Shown here in pieces: positions 1 through 8,852 of a stretch of DNA of 48,506 nucleotides (position 1 is the first letter of the stretch; each line of letters starts with the position of its first letter). Source of the stretch: Gammaproteobacteria bacterium (lineage in GTDB: Bacteria; Pseudomonadota; Gammaproteobacteria; Arenicellales; Poriferihabitantaceae). The translations under genes were made by a program, and so were the position numbers. The notes beneath the pieces are model-generated. The model was not told where the DNA came from. It did not search any database and saw only the letters and a program-made list of their open reading frames with translations. The stretch lies in the NCBI GenBank assembly GCA_022822625.1, contig JAJEAV010000012.1, positions 1 to 48,506 of the forward strand. The letters run 5' to 3'.

Positions 1-698
1 GTCTTGATGTAGGCATTCATATGAAATCCTGTCTGATCGGGATGATACCTGAAATCACTGGCGTACGGACAGGAAAGGCGAGCCTGACAACCGGTTCTGC
101 AAGCAGTATCCTGCTGTTCTCTGAGATGGGTATAGCAAGCCTTGGCATCAAATTCCATTTCTACCTCGAAGGCATTGACCGGACATGCCGTGACGCAGGG
201 CTGGTCCGGACATGTAGCGCAGATATCAACCGGGGCACCGGGGGCAATCTCAATGTCAAAAGGCAGTGCAATGGCGAATCGATAGGCATGCCAGAGTCCA
301 TATTTCGGATGCATCAACATGCCCAAGCGAGAATTCACTAACGATTCGGCTTTCTTGGCCCATTTCAGAAATGGGCGGTAGGGTGGTCCACCAAATGGAA
401 ACAATGCCAGACCTTCCAACTGACTGGCCAATTTTTCTCCAATACGCTGACTCCAGCGGTCTAGCGCATCGGGCTTGCCGTCTCTATATTCTTCCGATGA
501 GGAAAACGTCTTCCAGATCGATGAACCGACGTTGCCAAACAACATCAATGTTCGAGCCGGGCCTTGATCATGGATTGGTGGGACGTTGTCTTCATCCTGA
601 GTTGCAAACGCACCTCGAACGACCAGGCCGTGGCGGCCCGCAAGGGATTCGACTTGATTCAGTGTCTGCATGCTTGGTTTGACTGATTCGAAGGCCAT
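1..698 (-). CDS. Uncharacterised 4Fe-4S ferredoxin-like protein (C-terminus beyond left edge)
   Basis: The minus strand is open from an ATG at 698 to the window edge, giving about 232 residues with no stop. The first ~150 residues match no family I know. From about residue 158 there is a cysteine-rich part: CATCPDQPCVTACP (CX2CX4CX3CP), then further cysteines in ACRTGCQARLSCP. This pattern fits one or two Fe-S clusters of bacterial-ferredoxin type, although the X4 spacing between the second and third cysteines is longer than the usual X2. A small electron-transfer or accessory protein is likely, but substrate and partners cannot be inferred. A TATAGT hexamer lies directly before the ATG, so the start may be leaderless or may lie further downstream. 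The gene follows cpoB on the same strand after a 433-base gap. Confidence 0.72.
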   Translation of the reverse strand, partial: MAFESVKPSMQTLNQVESLAGRHGLVVRGAFATQDEDNVPPIHDQGPARTLMLFGNVGSSIWKTFSSSEEYRDGKPDALDRWSQRIGEKLASQLEGLALFPFGGPPYRPFLKWAKKAESLVNSRLGMLMHPKYGLWHAYRFAIALPFDIEIAPGAPVDICATCPDQPCVTACPVNAFEVEMEFDAKACYTHLREQQDTACRTGCQARLSCPYASDFRYHPDQTGFHMNAYIK

Positions 699-1131
699 AC
701 TATAATCCAAGCCAATGGCACTGGAACTGGAAAAACAACCTTGGTTCCAGTCCGAGATGCAACATGTCTACCTTCGGGCTTTGAAGCTCGCGAACTACAG
801 TTGATTGAACACGCATTACCGACCCCAGCACCAAGGTGTCCCATTAGCACAACTCCTTGTCAGTTCATGAATATCACCCCCGGATGCTGAAAAGTGACTG
901 GGAGTTTTGGAAGTGCCGAATTTATCGATCACCGGATTGTATTACTCATTAACCTATTTAGGCCAAGGATTCCGCAAGCTTCAAGGGAAAGGAATTCGCT
1001 GAAACAGTGATGCCGTAAACTTTAAGCGGGTTATATGACGGCAGAAACGGGGTTTGCCATCGCTTTCGAAATGGATTCACAATATTCCGTGCCTTTGGCC
1101 GAGCTGGTGCCCCCGTCCATATCACGAAAAA
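699..1131. other. Intergenic stretch, no supported gene
   Basis: These 433 bases separate cpoB from the ferredoxin-like gene. I checked for a tRNA, since some gammaproteobacteria carry tRNA genes after cpoB, and saw none. Short open frames on both strands have no recognisable protein content. No convincing terminator hairpin was found behind cpoB. Confidence 0.5.
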
Positions 1132-2115
1132 CTACTGGATCGATTGCTCAATGCGTCTTAAACGGGTTTGGGCAGAAAGGCTCACCTGATGATTTGGAAA
1201 GCGCTCGAGAACGCTACGGAAAGTGTTTGCCGCATTGGTGTATTCTCCAACATCATAATAGATATAACCGATCTTCAACATTGCTTCCGGCAGTCGATCG
1301 CTATCCGGATAATTCTCGACAATCATCGTGAATCCAGCCAGTGCCTGCTCATATTCCCGATTCAGGTAGAGGGCTTCCGACATCCAGAAATATCCATTAT
1401 CCGCAATCTGGCTGGTCGGCCAGGTTTGTACAAGTAACTGAAAATCATTGATTGCCTCCTCATACCGGCTCTGCTTCAATTGCTCAATCGCCCGGTCGTA
1501 AAGGTCCTGCTCTGCTACGCTGACAACATTTGTGCCATCCGCTTGAGTATCGGTATTCCGTGTCTCTTCATCCGGCATGATTGTTCCTGCTTGATCAGGG
1601 TTGCCGGTAACCACTTCATCTGATGCCTGCATGGTTCCATCTGGAATGACCACGACCTGTGTAGCCCCAGTATCAGGGCCCGCTTCGATCTTGGTTTGCT
1701 GCCCTTCTTGCAGAGGTGCGACTTGCTGAAGGTCAGCAATGGGAATGCTTTCGAGTTCAGTCAGCCGCCTGTCAATATCCAGAAACAAGTCGGACTGTCG
1801 GCGTTGTGTACTCTGGTTTTCAAATTCCATTTCCTCAACACTGTTTCTCAGCAGCTTGAGCTCTGCCTTGATTTCATTCAGTTGATTGAGGATGTACAAC
1901 AACTCATAGGTGGTACTGGAGGTACTGGGCTGCTCCGGTAGACTTGGTGTCTGCGCAACATTTGTTTGATCCACAACATTCTGTGCGGATGCGAGCGGAA
2001 CAAGCCCAAAACCCAGCAGTGAGGCAGAAACGAGTAGCACCTGGCTCAAACGACAACCGGTAATTTGTCGCCAGGCGTTGTTGATGCGGATAACCGCGAC
2101 CATGTTTTTTATCAA
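1132..2115 (-). CDS. cpoB: Cell division coordinator CpoB (YbgF), TPR protein of the Tol-Pal system
   Basis: This 327-residue periplasmic protein has a hydrophobic signal segment at about residues 23-44, ending in ASA before QNVVD. A coiled-coil trimerisation region follows (about 65-120, with LLYILNQLNEIKAELKLLR). After an acidic linker, three TPR-like repeats occupy the C-terminal ~120 residues (YDRAIEQLKQSRYEEAI, GYFWMSEALYLNREYEQAL, AMLKIGYIYYDVGEYTNA). In E. coli, CpoB binds TolA and coordinates peptidoglycan synthesis by PBP1B with outer-membrane constriction. The start overlaps the pal stop by 4 bases, so translation is probably coupled. It is the last gene of the tol-pal run. Confidence 0.93.
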   Translation of the reverse strand: MIKNMVAVIRINNAWRQITGCRLSQVLLVSASLLGFGLVPLASAQNVVDQTNVAQTPSLPEQPSTSSTTYELLYILNQLNEIKAELKLLRNSVEEMEFENQSTQRRQSDLFLDIDRRLTELESIPIADLQQVAPLQEGQQTKIEAGPDTGATQVVVIPDGTMQASDEVVTGNPDQAGTIMPDEETRNTDTQADGTNVVSVAEQDLYDRAIEQLKQSRYEEAINDFQLLVQTWPTSQIADNGYFWMSEALYLNREYEQALAGFTMIVENYPDSDRLPEAMLKIGYIYYDVGEYTNAANTFRSVLERFPNHQVSLSAQTRLRRIEQSIQ

Positions 2116-2654
2116 TACAGAATTTCCACTCGGCGATTCCTGGCCCAGGCCTCTTCATTGCTCTCCAGCACGGCCGGCTCCTCTTCACCATAGGAAACCA
2201 GTTGAATTCGATTCGGGTTGACGTTAATTTGCAGCAGTTCGGCAATCGCCTGAGCACGCTCCTGACCCAGTGCGAGGTTGTATTCCCGAGTACCTCGCTC
2301 ATCGGCATGACCTTCAAGCACGATGTTCAAGCCCGGATTCTGGCTGAGTATCACGGCATGCGCAGCAATAATCGACTGAACCTCCTGACTCACGTCACTA
2401 CTGTCGTATTCGAAATAGACAACCCTGGGAATATTGGTCACCTCATCGCTGGACTGTCCACCCTCTAAATCCGAACTTCCGGATTCTCCTGAACCGAGGC
2501 CCTCGGTGGTTGCACTTTTGTCATCGACAGAGACTTCGGTTTCGGCTACTGCAGTCGAAGGCTCTTCTTCAGCTGGTTTTTGAGGTGTTGAACAGGCGGT
2601 GATGAAAAGTGCACTCGCCAACACAAGAGTTAAGTGAATATTGTTTAGTCGCAT
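2112..2654 (-). CDS. pal: Peptidoglycan-associated lipoprotein Pal
   Basis: This 180-residue protein starts with a lipoprotein signal peptide whose lipobox is ITAC (Cys21), so the mature protein should be anchored in the outer membrane. An acidic, Ser/Glu-rich linker (about 25-75) leads to an OmpA-like peptidoglycan-binding domain. That domain carries the diagnostic GHADERGTREYNLALGQERA segment, including the Asp and Arg that contact meso-diaminopimelate, and ends with NRRVEILY. Pal binds TolB and peptidoglycan, and holds the outer membrane to the wall during constriction. It lies 9 bases after tolB and overlaps cpoB by 4 bases. Confidence 0.96.
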   Translation of the reverse strand: MRLNNIHLTLVLASALFITACSTPQKPAEEEPSTAVAETEVSVDDKSATTEGLGSGESGSSDLEGGQSSDEVTNIPRVVYFEYDSSDVSQEVQSIIAAHAVILSQNPGLNIVLEGHADERGTREYNLALGQERAQAIAELLQINVNPNRIQLVSYGEEEPAVLESNEEAWARNRRVEILY

Positions 2655-2663
2655 GTTTGTTTT

Positions 2664-4004
2664 CTATTGATTAAGTGAAATAGGTGACCAGGCTGGTTCT
2701 CGGTATGCGCCATCCTCGTATTTCAAGAATCGCTGCACCTGACCATTAATTGAAATCGTTGATAATCTGGACTGACTTCCGATGGTTGTGGCAAAAACAA
2801 GCATATCCCCACTCGATGAAAAGCGCACAAATTCCTCCCCTCCTGCTGTTGACAATTCCGTTACAGTTCCACTTACGTCCCCGATGGAGTATAACCCAAT
2901 TTTGTAGCCATTACCTTGATTTGTAATCATTGCAACGTGGCGCCCATCAGGAGAAAAGGTAGGCCCGGCATTGTAGTTTCCTCCCCTAGTCAGCCGTTTC
3001 GGCCTCCCACCATCCACCGGCACACTGTAAATGTGGGGCCTTCCTGCTCGTCCGGAAGTAAAAATCAGGGTATCACCATCCGGAGACCAGGCAGCTTCCG
3101 TATCGATTGCAGTATGGCGGGTGATTCGCTTCGCTTTTTTCGTTGTGATATCGTAGACATAAATTTCCGGGTTGCCGTCCCGGGAGAGTGTCAGGGCCAG
3201 TCTACTTCCATCGGGTGACCAGGATGGCGCAGTATTCAGTCCTTCAAATCCATTGATCGCCGTTCTTTCGCCAGTCCAGACATTCTGGATAAATATCCGG
3301 GTTTTGCTGTCTTCGAGTGATACATAGGCTATCCGGCTGGCATCGGGTGACCAGCTCGGTGACAGAATCGCATACGGGGACTCAAGAATGGTTTTCGGGT
3401 TCCAGCCGTCAGAATCTGCAATCTGTAGCCGGTACGTTTTCCCTTCTTCGGTGGACCGAACATTGACAAAGGCAATCGCCTTGTCAAAGTCACCTGGACG
3501 CCCGATCATTTGCTCGTAAATCGCATCGGAGATCTGATGTGCCGCCTGACGCATATTATTCGCCGGAACTACGAATTTCTTGCCAACCAGCTGGGCTTCG
3601 CTAAACACGTCAAGCAACCGGAAACGTACTTCATAGCGATCGTTACCGAGGTTTACGATATTGCCGATTACCAGAGCCTCTGACTTAATCAGTCTCCAGT
3701 CCCGAAAGTTGACCTCGCTCAGCGCATCCGGTCTCGACAGATGCTGTTTTTCGGGGATGACATCGAAGCGTCCGCTGGCCCGGAGGTTGGATTCGATGAT
3801 ATCGGCAGGTTGGTGATTCGGATCGGACAAACCGTTTATCGAAAATGGCACGACCGAGATGGGGATGCCGGAATAGGCGCCGCCAGTTACCTCAATAGTC
3901 ACGTCTTGTGCTACAACCGACTCGACCCAGAAGATCGATAGTACAAGTGCCAGACACCAGGTCAAGCCTTGTCTGACATGTCTTTGCTGGGTTTGCCTAG
4001 CCAT
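2664..4004 (-). CDS. tolB: Tol-Pal system beta-propeller protein TolB
   Basis: I place the start at the ATG at 4004, giving 446 residues. A longer open frame reaches 4112 but runs into tolA and would put 36 unneeded residues before the signal peptide. The signal peptide (residues about 13-32, with LALVLSIF and a VVAQ end) exports the protein to the periplasm. The N-terminal domain is followed by repeated WSPDG/SPDG blades of a six-bladed beta-propeller (SPSWSPDASRIAYVS, APSWSPDGSRLALTL, AAWSPDGDTLIFTSG, GPTFSPDGRHVAMIT). TolB binds Pal and the TolA C-terminus. The start overlaps the tolA stop by 8 bases and has no clear ribosome-binding site, which suggests coupling. Confidence 0.94.
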   Translation of the reverse strand: MARQTQQRHVRQGLTWCLALVLSIFWVESVVAQDVTIEVTGGAYSGIPISVVPFSINGLSDPNHQPADIIESNLRASGRFDVIPEKQHLSRPDALSEVNFRDWRLIKSEALVIGNIVNLGNDRYEVRFRLLDVFSEAQLVGKKFVVPANNMRQAAHQISDAIYEQMIGRPGDFDKAIAFVNVRSTEEGKTYRLQIADSDGWNPKTILESPYAILSPSWSPDASRIAYVSLEDSKTRIFIQNVWTGERTAINGFEGLNTAPSWSPDGSRLALTLSRDGNPEIYVYDITTKKAKRITRHTAIDTEAAWSPDGDTLIFTSGRAGRPHIYSVPVDGGRPKRLTRGGNYNAGPTFSPDGRHVAMITNQGNGYKIGLYSIGDVSGTVTELSTAGGEEFVRFSSSGDMLVFATTIGSQSRLSTISINGQVQRFLKYEDGAYREPAWSPISLNQ

Positions 4005-4992
4005 CGGGGTTGAACAGTAAGTTGAATTCCTTGATATAGTCATAGTATTTCGGATTTGGTGGAAAAGGTAAAGGAGAAGCTTTATCAATGGCCACTTCCG
4101 CTGATCGGTCAAATTTCAGGTCTCCGCTGCTTTTTATGACTTCGGCCGAGAGCACCTCGCCGTTGATGGAGACTCTGACCTTAATGGTCGCCTGCAGTCC
4201 CTGTATTTCTTGAGAGGGTCTTCGCCAGTTGTTTTCAATATCTTCTGCAATCAGGTCACGCAGATTCGACAGGGAGCGTATCGCTTGCGATCTCAGGACT
4301 TCGGCTTCCAGTTCCCTGAGCAGCTTCTCCTCCTCTGCTCTTTTCCTTTCTTTCTCAAGACGCCTTTTCTCTGCTTCTTCGGCTTGTTTGCGGGCTTCCT
4401 CTTCCTTGCGCTTTCTCTCTTCCTCTTCCGCTTTTTTTCGTGCCTCTTCTTCCTTGCGTTTTCGTTCTGCTTCCTCCTTGCGCTTGCGTTCTTCCTCTTG
4501 TTTGCGTTTCCTTTCCTGTTCGGCTTTTTTCTTGGCTTCTTCCTGTTTGCGTTTTTGTTCTGCTTCCTCGGTCTTCTTCCGTTCCTCAGCCAGTCGCTCT
4601 TGTTCCGCCTGTTCGGCTAGTTTGCGAACTTCTTCCTGTTCACGCCGTTCCTGTTCAACCCGTTGTCGTTCTGCCTCCTCCTGAATTCTCTGTTGCTCCT
4701 GTTCTCTAGCCAACCTTTCCGCTTCAGTCTTGCGCTGCTTCTGTTCCTCGATCTCTCGAAGACGCTGTTCTTCCTGTTGCCTGACTAATTCCTGCTGTTT
4801 CTTGATTTTCTGGATTTCTTCCAGACTCACCGCTGCAGCTTCTATAGTCGGTGCTCGTTCAACAACATCCGGAATTCTGGAGAAGGGCCACCATAAATCT
4901 GCAATCAGGGATGCAAAAATCAAGCTGTGTATTGCCAGGCTGAAAAAAACTGACCTCGTATAACCGAGGCCACGCCTCAATTGTTCTACCAT
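3997..4992 (-). CDS. tolA: Cell envelope integrity protein TolA
   Basis: This 331-residue protein spans the periplasm and links the TolQR motor to TolB/Pal. A single transmembrane helix at about residues 13-34 carries the S18-x3-H22 motif that contacts TolQ and TolR in this family. Residues about 50-235 form one long charged helix of K, E, R, A and Q (repeats such as RKRKEEEARKKAEEEE). The C-terminal ~95 residues form the globular TolA/TonB_C domain (GLQATIKVRVSINGEVLSAE, SSGDLKFDRSAEVAI). The coding strand here is purine-rich, which explains several long spurious open frames on the other strand at 4210-4709. Confidence 0.95.
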   Translation of the reverse strand: MVEQLRRGLGYTRSVFFSLAIHSLIFASLIADLWWPFSRIPDVVERAPTIEAAAVSLEEIQKIKKQQELVRQQEEQRLREIEEQKQRKTEAERLAREQEQQRIQEEAERQRVEQERREQEEVRKLAEQAEQERLAEERKKTEEAEQKRKQEEAKKKAEQERKRKQEEERKRKEEAERKRKEEEARKKAEEEERKRKEEEARKQAEEAEKRRLEKERKRAEEEKLLRELEAEVLRSQAIRSLSNLRDLIAEDIENNWRRPSQEIQGLQATIKVRVSINGEVLSAEVIKSSGDLKFDRSAEVAIDKASPLPFPPNPKYYDYIKEFNLLFNPDG

Positions 4993-4998
4993 GCCATC

Positions 4999-5412
4999 TC
5001 AGGTTCCGGACGGGTCGGTAACGAGTCCAACCGAATCGACCCCAGCCTGTTGCAGCAATACCATGAGCGCAATGACTTCCGAATAGGCAACCCGACCGTC
5101 ACCCCGTACCAGAAAGGGAATATCCTGATTTCTCTCAAGCACCACTCGCACCCTTCTCTGGATTTCCTCTGCAGTGGTGGGTTCCTCGGTTTGACTGTCA
5201 AAATAATAGTCGCCATTGACGTCGACGGTGACCACAAACGGTTCCTGTTCATCGGGGATGGGGTTGGCCGGCGCATTCGGCAACTCGACCTGAACACCGG
5301 CCGTCAAGAGGGGGGCGGTGACCATGAAAATAATCAGCAGTACCAGCATCACGTCAATGTATGGAACTACATTGATCTCACTCATGAGCAGTTTTCCCGA
5401 TTTCCTTTTCAT
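4999..5412 (-). CDS. tolR: Tol-Pal system protein TolR (ExbD family)
   Basis: This 137-residue inner-membrane protein has one transmembrane helix (about 17-36) that contains the proton-carrying Asp20 in the family motif INVVPYIDVMLVLLIIFMV. It corresponds to Asp23 of E. coli TolR. The periplasmic domain has the ExbD/TolR features LPNAPA and DPSGT. With TolQ it forms a stator that converts proton flow into TolA movement. It lies 14 bases after tolQ and 6 bases before tolA. An internal ATG at residue 10 is a possible alternative start. Confidence 0.95.
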   Translation of the reverse strand: MKRKSGKLLMSEINVVPYIDVMLVLLIIFMVTAPLLTAGVQVELPNAPANPIPDEQEPFVVTVDVNGDYYFDSQTEEPTTAEEIQRRVRVVLERNQDIPFLVRGDGRVAYSEVIALMVLLQQAGVDSVGLVTDPSGT

Positions 5413-5426
5413 GATATCGGCCCGTA

Positions 5427-6125
5427 TTAACTGCTACTTCTCACCTGCCTTGTGATAATACTCAGGAATTCCTCCATGAATACCTCGTACCGCCCGTTCA
5501 ACCGTTCAGCGGTATTGGCAAACTTGTTATACGCCATGACGGCGGGAATGGCTGCAAACAGGCCCATCGCAGTTGCAATAAGGGCTTCGGCAATGCCCGG
5601 CGCTACCGTGGCAATGGTGATTTGCTGCATACCACTGATTGCCTGGAAGGAATGCATGATCCCCCATACGGTACCGAACAAACCGACATAGGGACTGGTT
5701 GAACCGACCGTAGCCAGAAATGGCAAATGGTGTTCGATCTTTACCACCTCGCGGCTCAAGGCCACACGCATGGCTCGATTGACCCCGTCAAGCAACTGTG
5801 CTCGTTCCACATCGGGATTTTTGGCAAGCCGCCCGAATTCGCCGTATCCCGCAAGGAAGATATTGACAATGCCCTCGGGCTCATTGGGCATTTCGCTCCA
5901 CTGCTGATAGATCCGGCTAACTTCGCCACCTGACCAGAACTGATCCTCGAACATATCGGCTACTTTGTTCCATCTGCGAAACGAGGCAAATTTGCGATCA
6001 ATCATGTACCACGACATGACTGAGACAATCAACAGTATCAGCATCACCAATTGCACGGGAATGCTGGCGGCCAGAATCAAGTCCAGGATCGAGTAATCCT
6101 GATGGTTAGGCAATTGAATGGGCAT
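5427..6125 (-). CDS. tolQ: Tol-Pal system protein TolQ (MotA/ExbB family)
   Basis: This 232-residue polytopic inner-membrane protein has three transmembrane helices, at about residues 16-38, 135-158 and 170-195. The MotA/TolQ/ExbB signature is clear: FLATVGSTSPYVGLFGTVWG, followed by GIAEALIATAMGLFAAIPAV. Thr and Ser residues in these helices line the proton path next to TolR Asp20. Only AAGG lies at the ribosome-binding position before the ATG. It is the first tol gene and lies 48 bases after ybgC. Confidence 0.95.
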   Translation of the reverse strand: MPIQLPNHQDYSILDLILAASIPVQLVMLILLIVSVMSWYMIDRKFASFRRWNKVADMFEDQFWSGGEVSRIYQQWSEMPNEPEGIVNIFLAGYGEFGRLAKNPDVERAQLLDGVNRAMRVALSREVVKIEHHLPFLATVGSTSPYVGLFGTVWGIMHSFQAISGMQQITIATVAPGIAEALIATAMGLFAAIPAVMAYNKFANTAERLNGRYEVFMEEFLSIITRQVRSSS

Positions 6126-6173
6126 CGGCCTTTTTTCGCATAAAGAGTTACTTAAGCGTTCAGTCTCATAGAA

Positions 6174-6614
6174 CTACTGTACGGGGGAGACGTCCTCCAT
6201 CAGATGGACATTGAAAACGGCTTTCAGATGTTCGGGGATACGGCTGGGCCGGCCGGTCCGGCTATCCACTACGGCCAGATCAACCTCACCTTCAACAAGT
6301 CGCTCCGAACTGCGTAATACCTGTTGCAGAAAACGGACTCTCGCTCCTCTGATCTGCTGCACTTTCAGATCTACCTCTATCTCGTCATCAAGCCTGGCAG
6401 GAAGATAATAACGCAACTGGACCCCGGTTACCACAAACAGTATTTTATCCTGCTTCATGATTCGGGTCAGCGGAAATCCATGAAAACGCAGACAGGCATT
6501 GCGGGCACGCTCCATATAACCAAGGTAGTTACCATAATACACGACACCCGCGGCATCGGTATCCTCATAATTAACCGGGATTGTTATCGAAAACGGTTTT
6601 TCTGATGCTGGCAT
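6174..6614 (-). CDS. ybgC: Tol-Pal-associated acyl-CoA thioesterase YbgC
   Basis: This 146-residue hot-dog-fold (4HBT) thioesterase carries the family motif YEDTDAAGVVYYGNYLGYME near residues 16-35, with the catalytic Asp in that stretch. Known relatives hydrolyse acyl-CoA or acyl-ACP thioesters and associate with phospholipid-synthesis enzymes. In most gammaproteobacteria the gene leads the tol-pal operon, as here. It sits 28 bases after ruvB on the same strand. Confidence 0.93.
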   Translation of the reverse strand: MPASEKPFSITIPVNYEDTDAAGVVYYGNYLGYMERARNACLRFHGFPLTRIMKQDKILFVVTGVQLRYYLPARLDDEIEVDLKVQQIRGARVRFLQQVLRSSERLVEGEVDLAVVDSRTGRPSRIPEHLKAVFNVHLMEDVSPVQ

Positions 6615-6642
6615 ATTCGACTAGGCGACCCGTTCATTGCGT

Positions 6643-7731
6643 TCAATCTGCATCCGAGTCCACGGGGTTCTTCGTATCCAGAGGGATTAGTTCCTGCTGA
6701 TAACTGGCGATGTGTCCTGGCATCTTGAGTCCGAGATGTTGCCAGGCTGAGCGAGTCGCCATGCGTCCTCTTGGTGTACGCATCAAAAACCCGCGTTGAA
6801 TCAGGAAGGGCTCGACAATATCTTCCAGGGTTCCGCGTTCTTCCCCGATGGAAGCTGCAATGCTGTCAATACCGACAGGGCCACCATCAAATTTCTGCAT
6901 GATTGAAAACAGATAATTCCGATCCAGCAGATCCAGTCCAATGGTATCGACCTCCAGCATATCCAGAGCAGAATCAGCGATTTTTGCAGTCATCACGCCT
7001 TTACCCTTCACTTCCGAGAAATCCCGGACCCTTCGTAACAGTCGGTTGGCAATTCTTGGTGTACCACGGGATCGGGCAGCAATGGACCTGATTCCTTCCT
7101 CTTCAAACTCGGTTTTCAGTAACTGGGCTGATCTTTTGACAATCTGCGTCAGTTCCTTGTCCGTATAGAATTGCAGGCGCTGTACTATTCCGAACCGGTC
7201 ACGGAGTGGAGAGGTCAGTAGCCCTGCTCGAGTGGTAGCCCCAACCATGGTGAAGGGGGGCAGGTTCAATTTGATGGAACGTGCGGCCGGGCCTTCTCCA
7301 ATCATGATATCCAGATAATAATCTTCGAGTGCCGGGTAGAGAATTTCCTCGATGCTCGGGTTGAGACGATGAATTTCGTCGATAAACAGTACGTCACCGG
7401 CTTCGAGATTGGTGAGTATGGCTGCCAAGTCGCCGGACTTCTCCAATACCGGACCCGAAGTCTGCCTGAGTTTCGCACCCATCTCGTTTGCGATGATGTG
7501 TGCGAGAGTTGTCTTGCCAAGCCCAGGGGGGCCAAATACCAGCACATGATCGAGTGCTTCTCCTCGTCCCCTGGCAGCCTGCATGAAAATATCGAGTTGT
7601 TCACGGGTTCTGGTCTGACCGACAAACTCCTCCAGTCGTTCGGGGCGAAGGCTTTTTTCAAACAGACGATCATCGGGCATTTCGGATGCCGCCTCGGCAG
7701 CGAGTATTCGCTTCATGCCGAACTCATTCAT
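6643..7731 (-). CDS. ruvB: Holliday junction branch migration ATPase RuvB
   Basis: I choose the ATG at 7731, which overlaps the ruvA stop as ATGA and gives 362 residues; a longer start at 7746 is possible. RuvB is the hexameric AAA+ motor that drives branch migration on RuvA-bound junctions. From the chosen start, Walker A GPPGLGKT is at about 67-74, Walker B with IDEIH at 117-121, and the sensor motif GATTRAG at about 164-170, followed by the arginine-finger region SPLRDRFG. The C-terminal winged-helix domain has RTPRGRMAT. No LexA box was recognised upstream of the ruv genes, so SOS control is not evident here. Confidence 0.96.
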   Translation of the reverse strand: MNEFGMKRILAAEAASEMPDDRLFEKSLRPERLEEFVGQTRTREQLDIFMQAARGRGEALDHVLVFGPPGLGKTTLAHIIANEMGAKLRQTSGPVLEKSGDLAAILTNLEAGDVLFIDEIHRLNPSIEEILYPALEDYYLDIMIGEGPAARSIKLNLPPFTMVGATTRAGLLTSPLRDRFGIVQRLQFYTDKELTQIVKRSAQLLKTEFEEEGIRSIAARSRGTPRIANRLLRRVRDFSEVKGKGVMTAKIADSALDMLEVDTIGLDLLDRNYLFSIMQKFDGGPVGIDSIAASIGEERGTLEDIVEPFLIQRGFLMRTPRGRMATRSAWQHLGLKMPGHIASYQQELIPLDTKNPVDSDAD

Positions 7732-8321
7732 TTCTCTGACACCCATGCAAGAGCATTCTTGATCAATTCGTCTCGTGACCCGCTTTTTTCCCGGACTGCT
7801 GCAACCGCATTTTCTGCTTCAATGGCCTTGAATCCGAGCGCAATCAAGGCACTGACTGCATCACGATAGTCGCTTGTACCATCATCGTCGAGCAACTCCG
7901 GACCATCATCGACCTGAAACAGACTGAGTCGGTCCTGCATTTCAAGAATCATCCGCTCGGCGGTTTTCTTGCCGATTCCGGGAACCCGGGTCAACATTGC
8001 ATGATTTCGATTGCGGATGCACTGGAGCAACTCACCGGTACTCAGGGTACTTAATATGGCAAGCCCGACTTTTGGCCCGACACCGTTTACCTTCAGCAGG
8101 ATTCGAAAGATCTCTCGCTGGCCCAGTTCAGAAAACCCGAACAGCAATTGGGCATCTTCCCTGACCAGCATGTGTACAAACAATGAAACGGTCTCTCCTT
8201 CGTCCGGCAGGTCATAGATGGCTGACATCGGTGCTTCCAGTTCATAGCCCACGCCATTGACATCCACCAGAAGGTTGGGAGGGTGCTTGTATACGAGTCG
8301 ACCGTGCAAATATCCAATCAT
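7728..8321 (-). CDS. ruvA: Holliday junction branch migration protein RuvA
   Basis: This 197-residue protein has the three RuvA domains. These are an N-terminal OB fold ([20 protein letters not shown]), a helix-hairpin-helix domain ([17 protein letters not shown] and [16 protein letters not shown]), and a small C-terminal domain that contacts RuvB ([20 protein letters not shown]). Tetramers hold the four-way junction in a square-planar form and load RuvB. It overlaps ruvB by 4 bases and lies 39 bases after ruvC. Confidence 0.96.
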   Translation of the reverse strand: MIGYLHGRLVYKHPPNLLVDVNGVGYELEAPMSAIYDLPDEGETVSLFVHMLVREDAQLLFGFSELGQREIFRILLKVNGVGPKVGLAILSTLSTGELLQCIRNRNHAMLTRVPGIGKKTAERMILEMQDRLSLFQVDDGPELLDDDGTSDYRDAVSALIALGFKAIEAENAVAAVREKSGSRDELIKNALAWVSEK

Positions 8322-8360
8322 GGCTAGAGTTCTATCCTGTATATCATGACTGGTTCACAC

Positions 8361-8852
8361 TCATGCCTGTTTCAAGCGGGTCTGAACCTGATGGGTATGG
8401 ATGTGGCAAATCGCAGCCCCCAGTGCATCGGCTTCATCCGAACCGGGCGTGAAGCGAAGTCCCAGAATAACTCGGACCATATGCTGCACCTGTTCCTTTT
8501 TGGCATTGCCGGTTCCAACTACTGCCTGCTTGATTTGCAGGGCAGTATACTCGGCAATCTCACATTTGCGGGTTACCGCAGAACAAATGGCACCGCCTCG
8601 GGCCTGTCCCAGCATCAAGGCTGAATTGGGGTTTTTGGCAAAAAACACTTCTTCGACCGATACCACGTCAGGAGAGTATTCATCAATTATCTTTCCGACA
8701 CCCTCGTAGATCATGCCCAGCCGAATCGGCATAGGCCGACCCGCAAGCTTGATCGTACGGCAGTCGATATACTGCATCTCGCCCCGGTCCTCGTCAATAA
8801 CGCCCAGTCCGGTGTTCCGGGAACCTGGATCAATTCCGAGCACACGCATCAT
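8361..8852 (-). CDS. ruvC: Crossover junction endodeoxyribonuclease RuvC
   Basis: This 163-residue protein has the RNase H-like fold of the Holliday-junction resolvase. The four acidic metal ligands are visible: Asp8 in LGIDPGSRNTG, Glu67 in VSVEEVFFAKNP, and Asp139 and Asp142 in GSDEADALGAA. They match E. coli Asp7, Glu66, Asp138 and Asp141, shifted by the extra N-terminal Met. The start codon overlaps the yebC stop as ATGA. Together with RuvAB it resolves recombination intermediates. Confidence 0.96.
   Translation of the reverse strand: MMRVLGIDPGSRNTGLGVIDEDRGEMQYIDCRTIKLAGRPMPIRLGMIYEGVGKIIDEYSPDVVSVEEVFFAKNPNSALMLGQARGGAICSAVTRKCEIAEYTALQIKQAVVGTGNAKKEQVQHMVRVILGLRFTPGSDEADALGAAICHIHTHQVQTRLKQA

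Noticed and set aside
659..850. 63-codon minus frame upstream of the ferredoxin-like gene
   Set aside because: It overlaps the start of the real gene in another frame and has no recognisable content.
4210..4709. Several long plus-strand open frames rich in Phe, Ser, Leu and Cys
   Set aside because: They are the reverse of the TolA charged helix. The purine-rich coding strand leaves the opposite strand free of stops, and the predicted proteins are low complexity.
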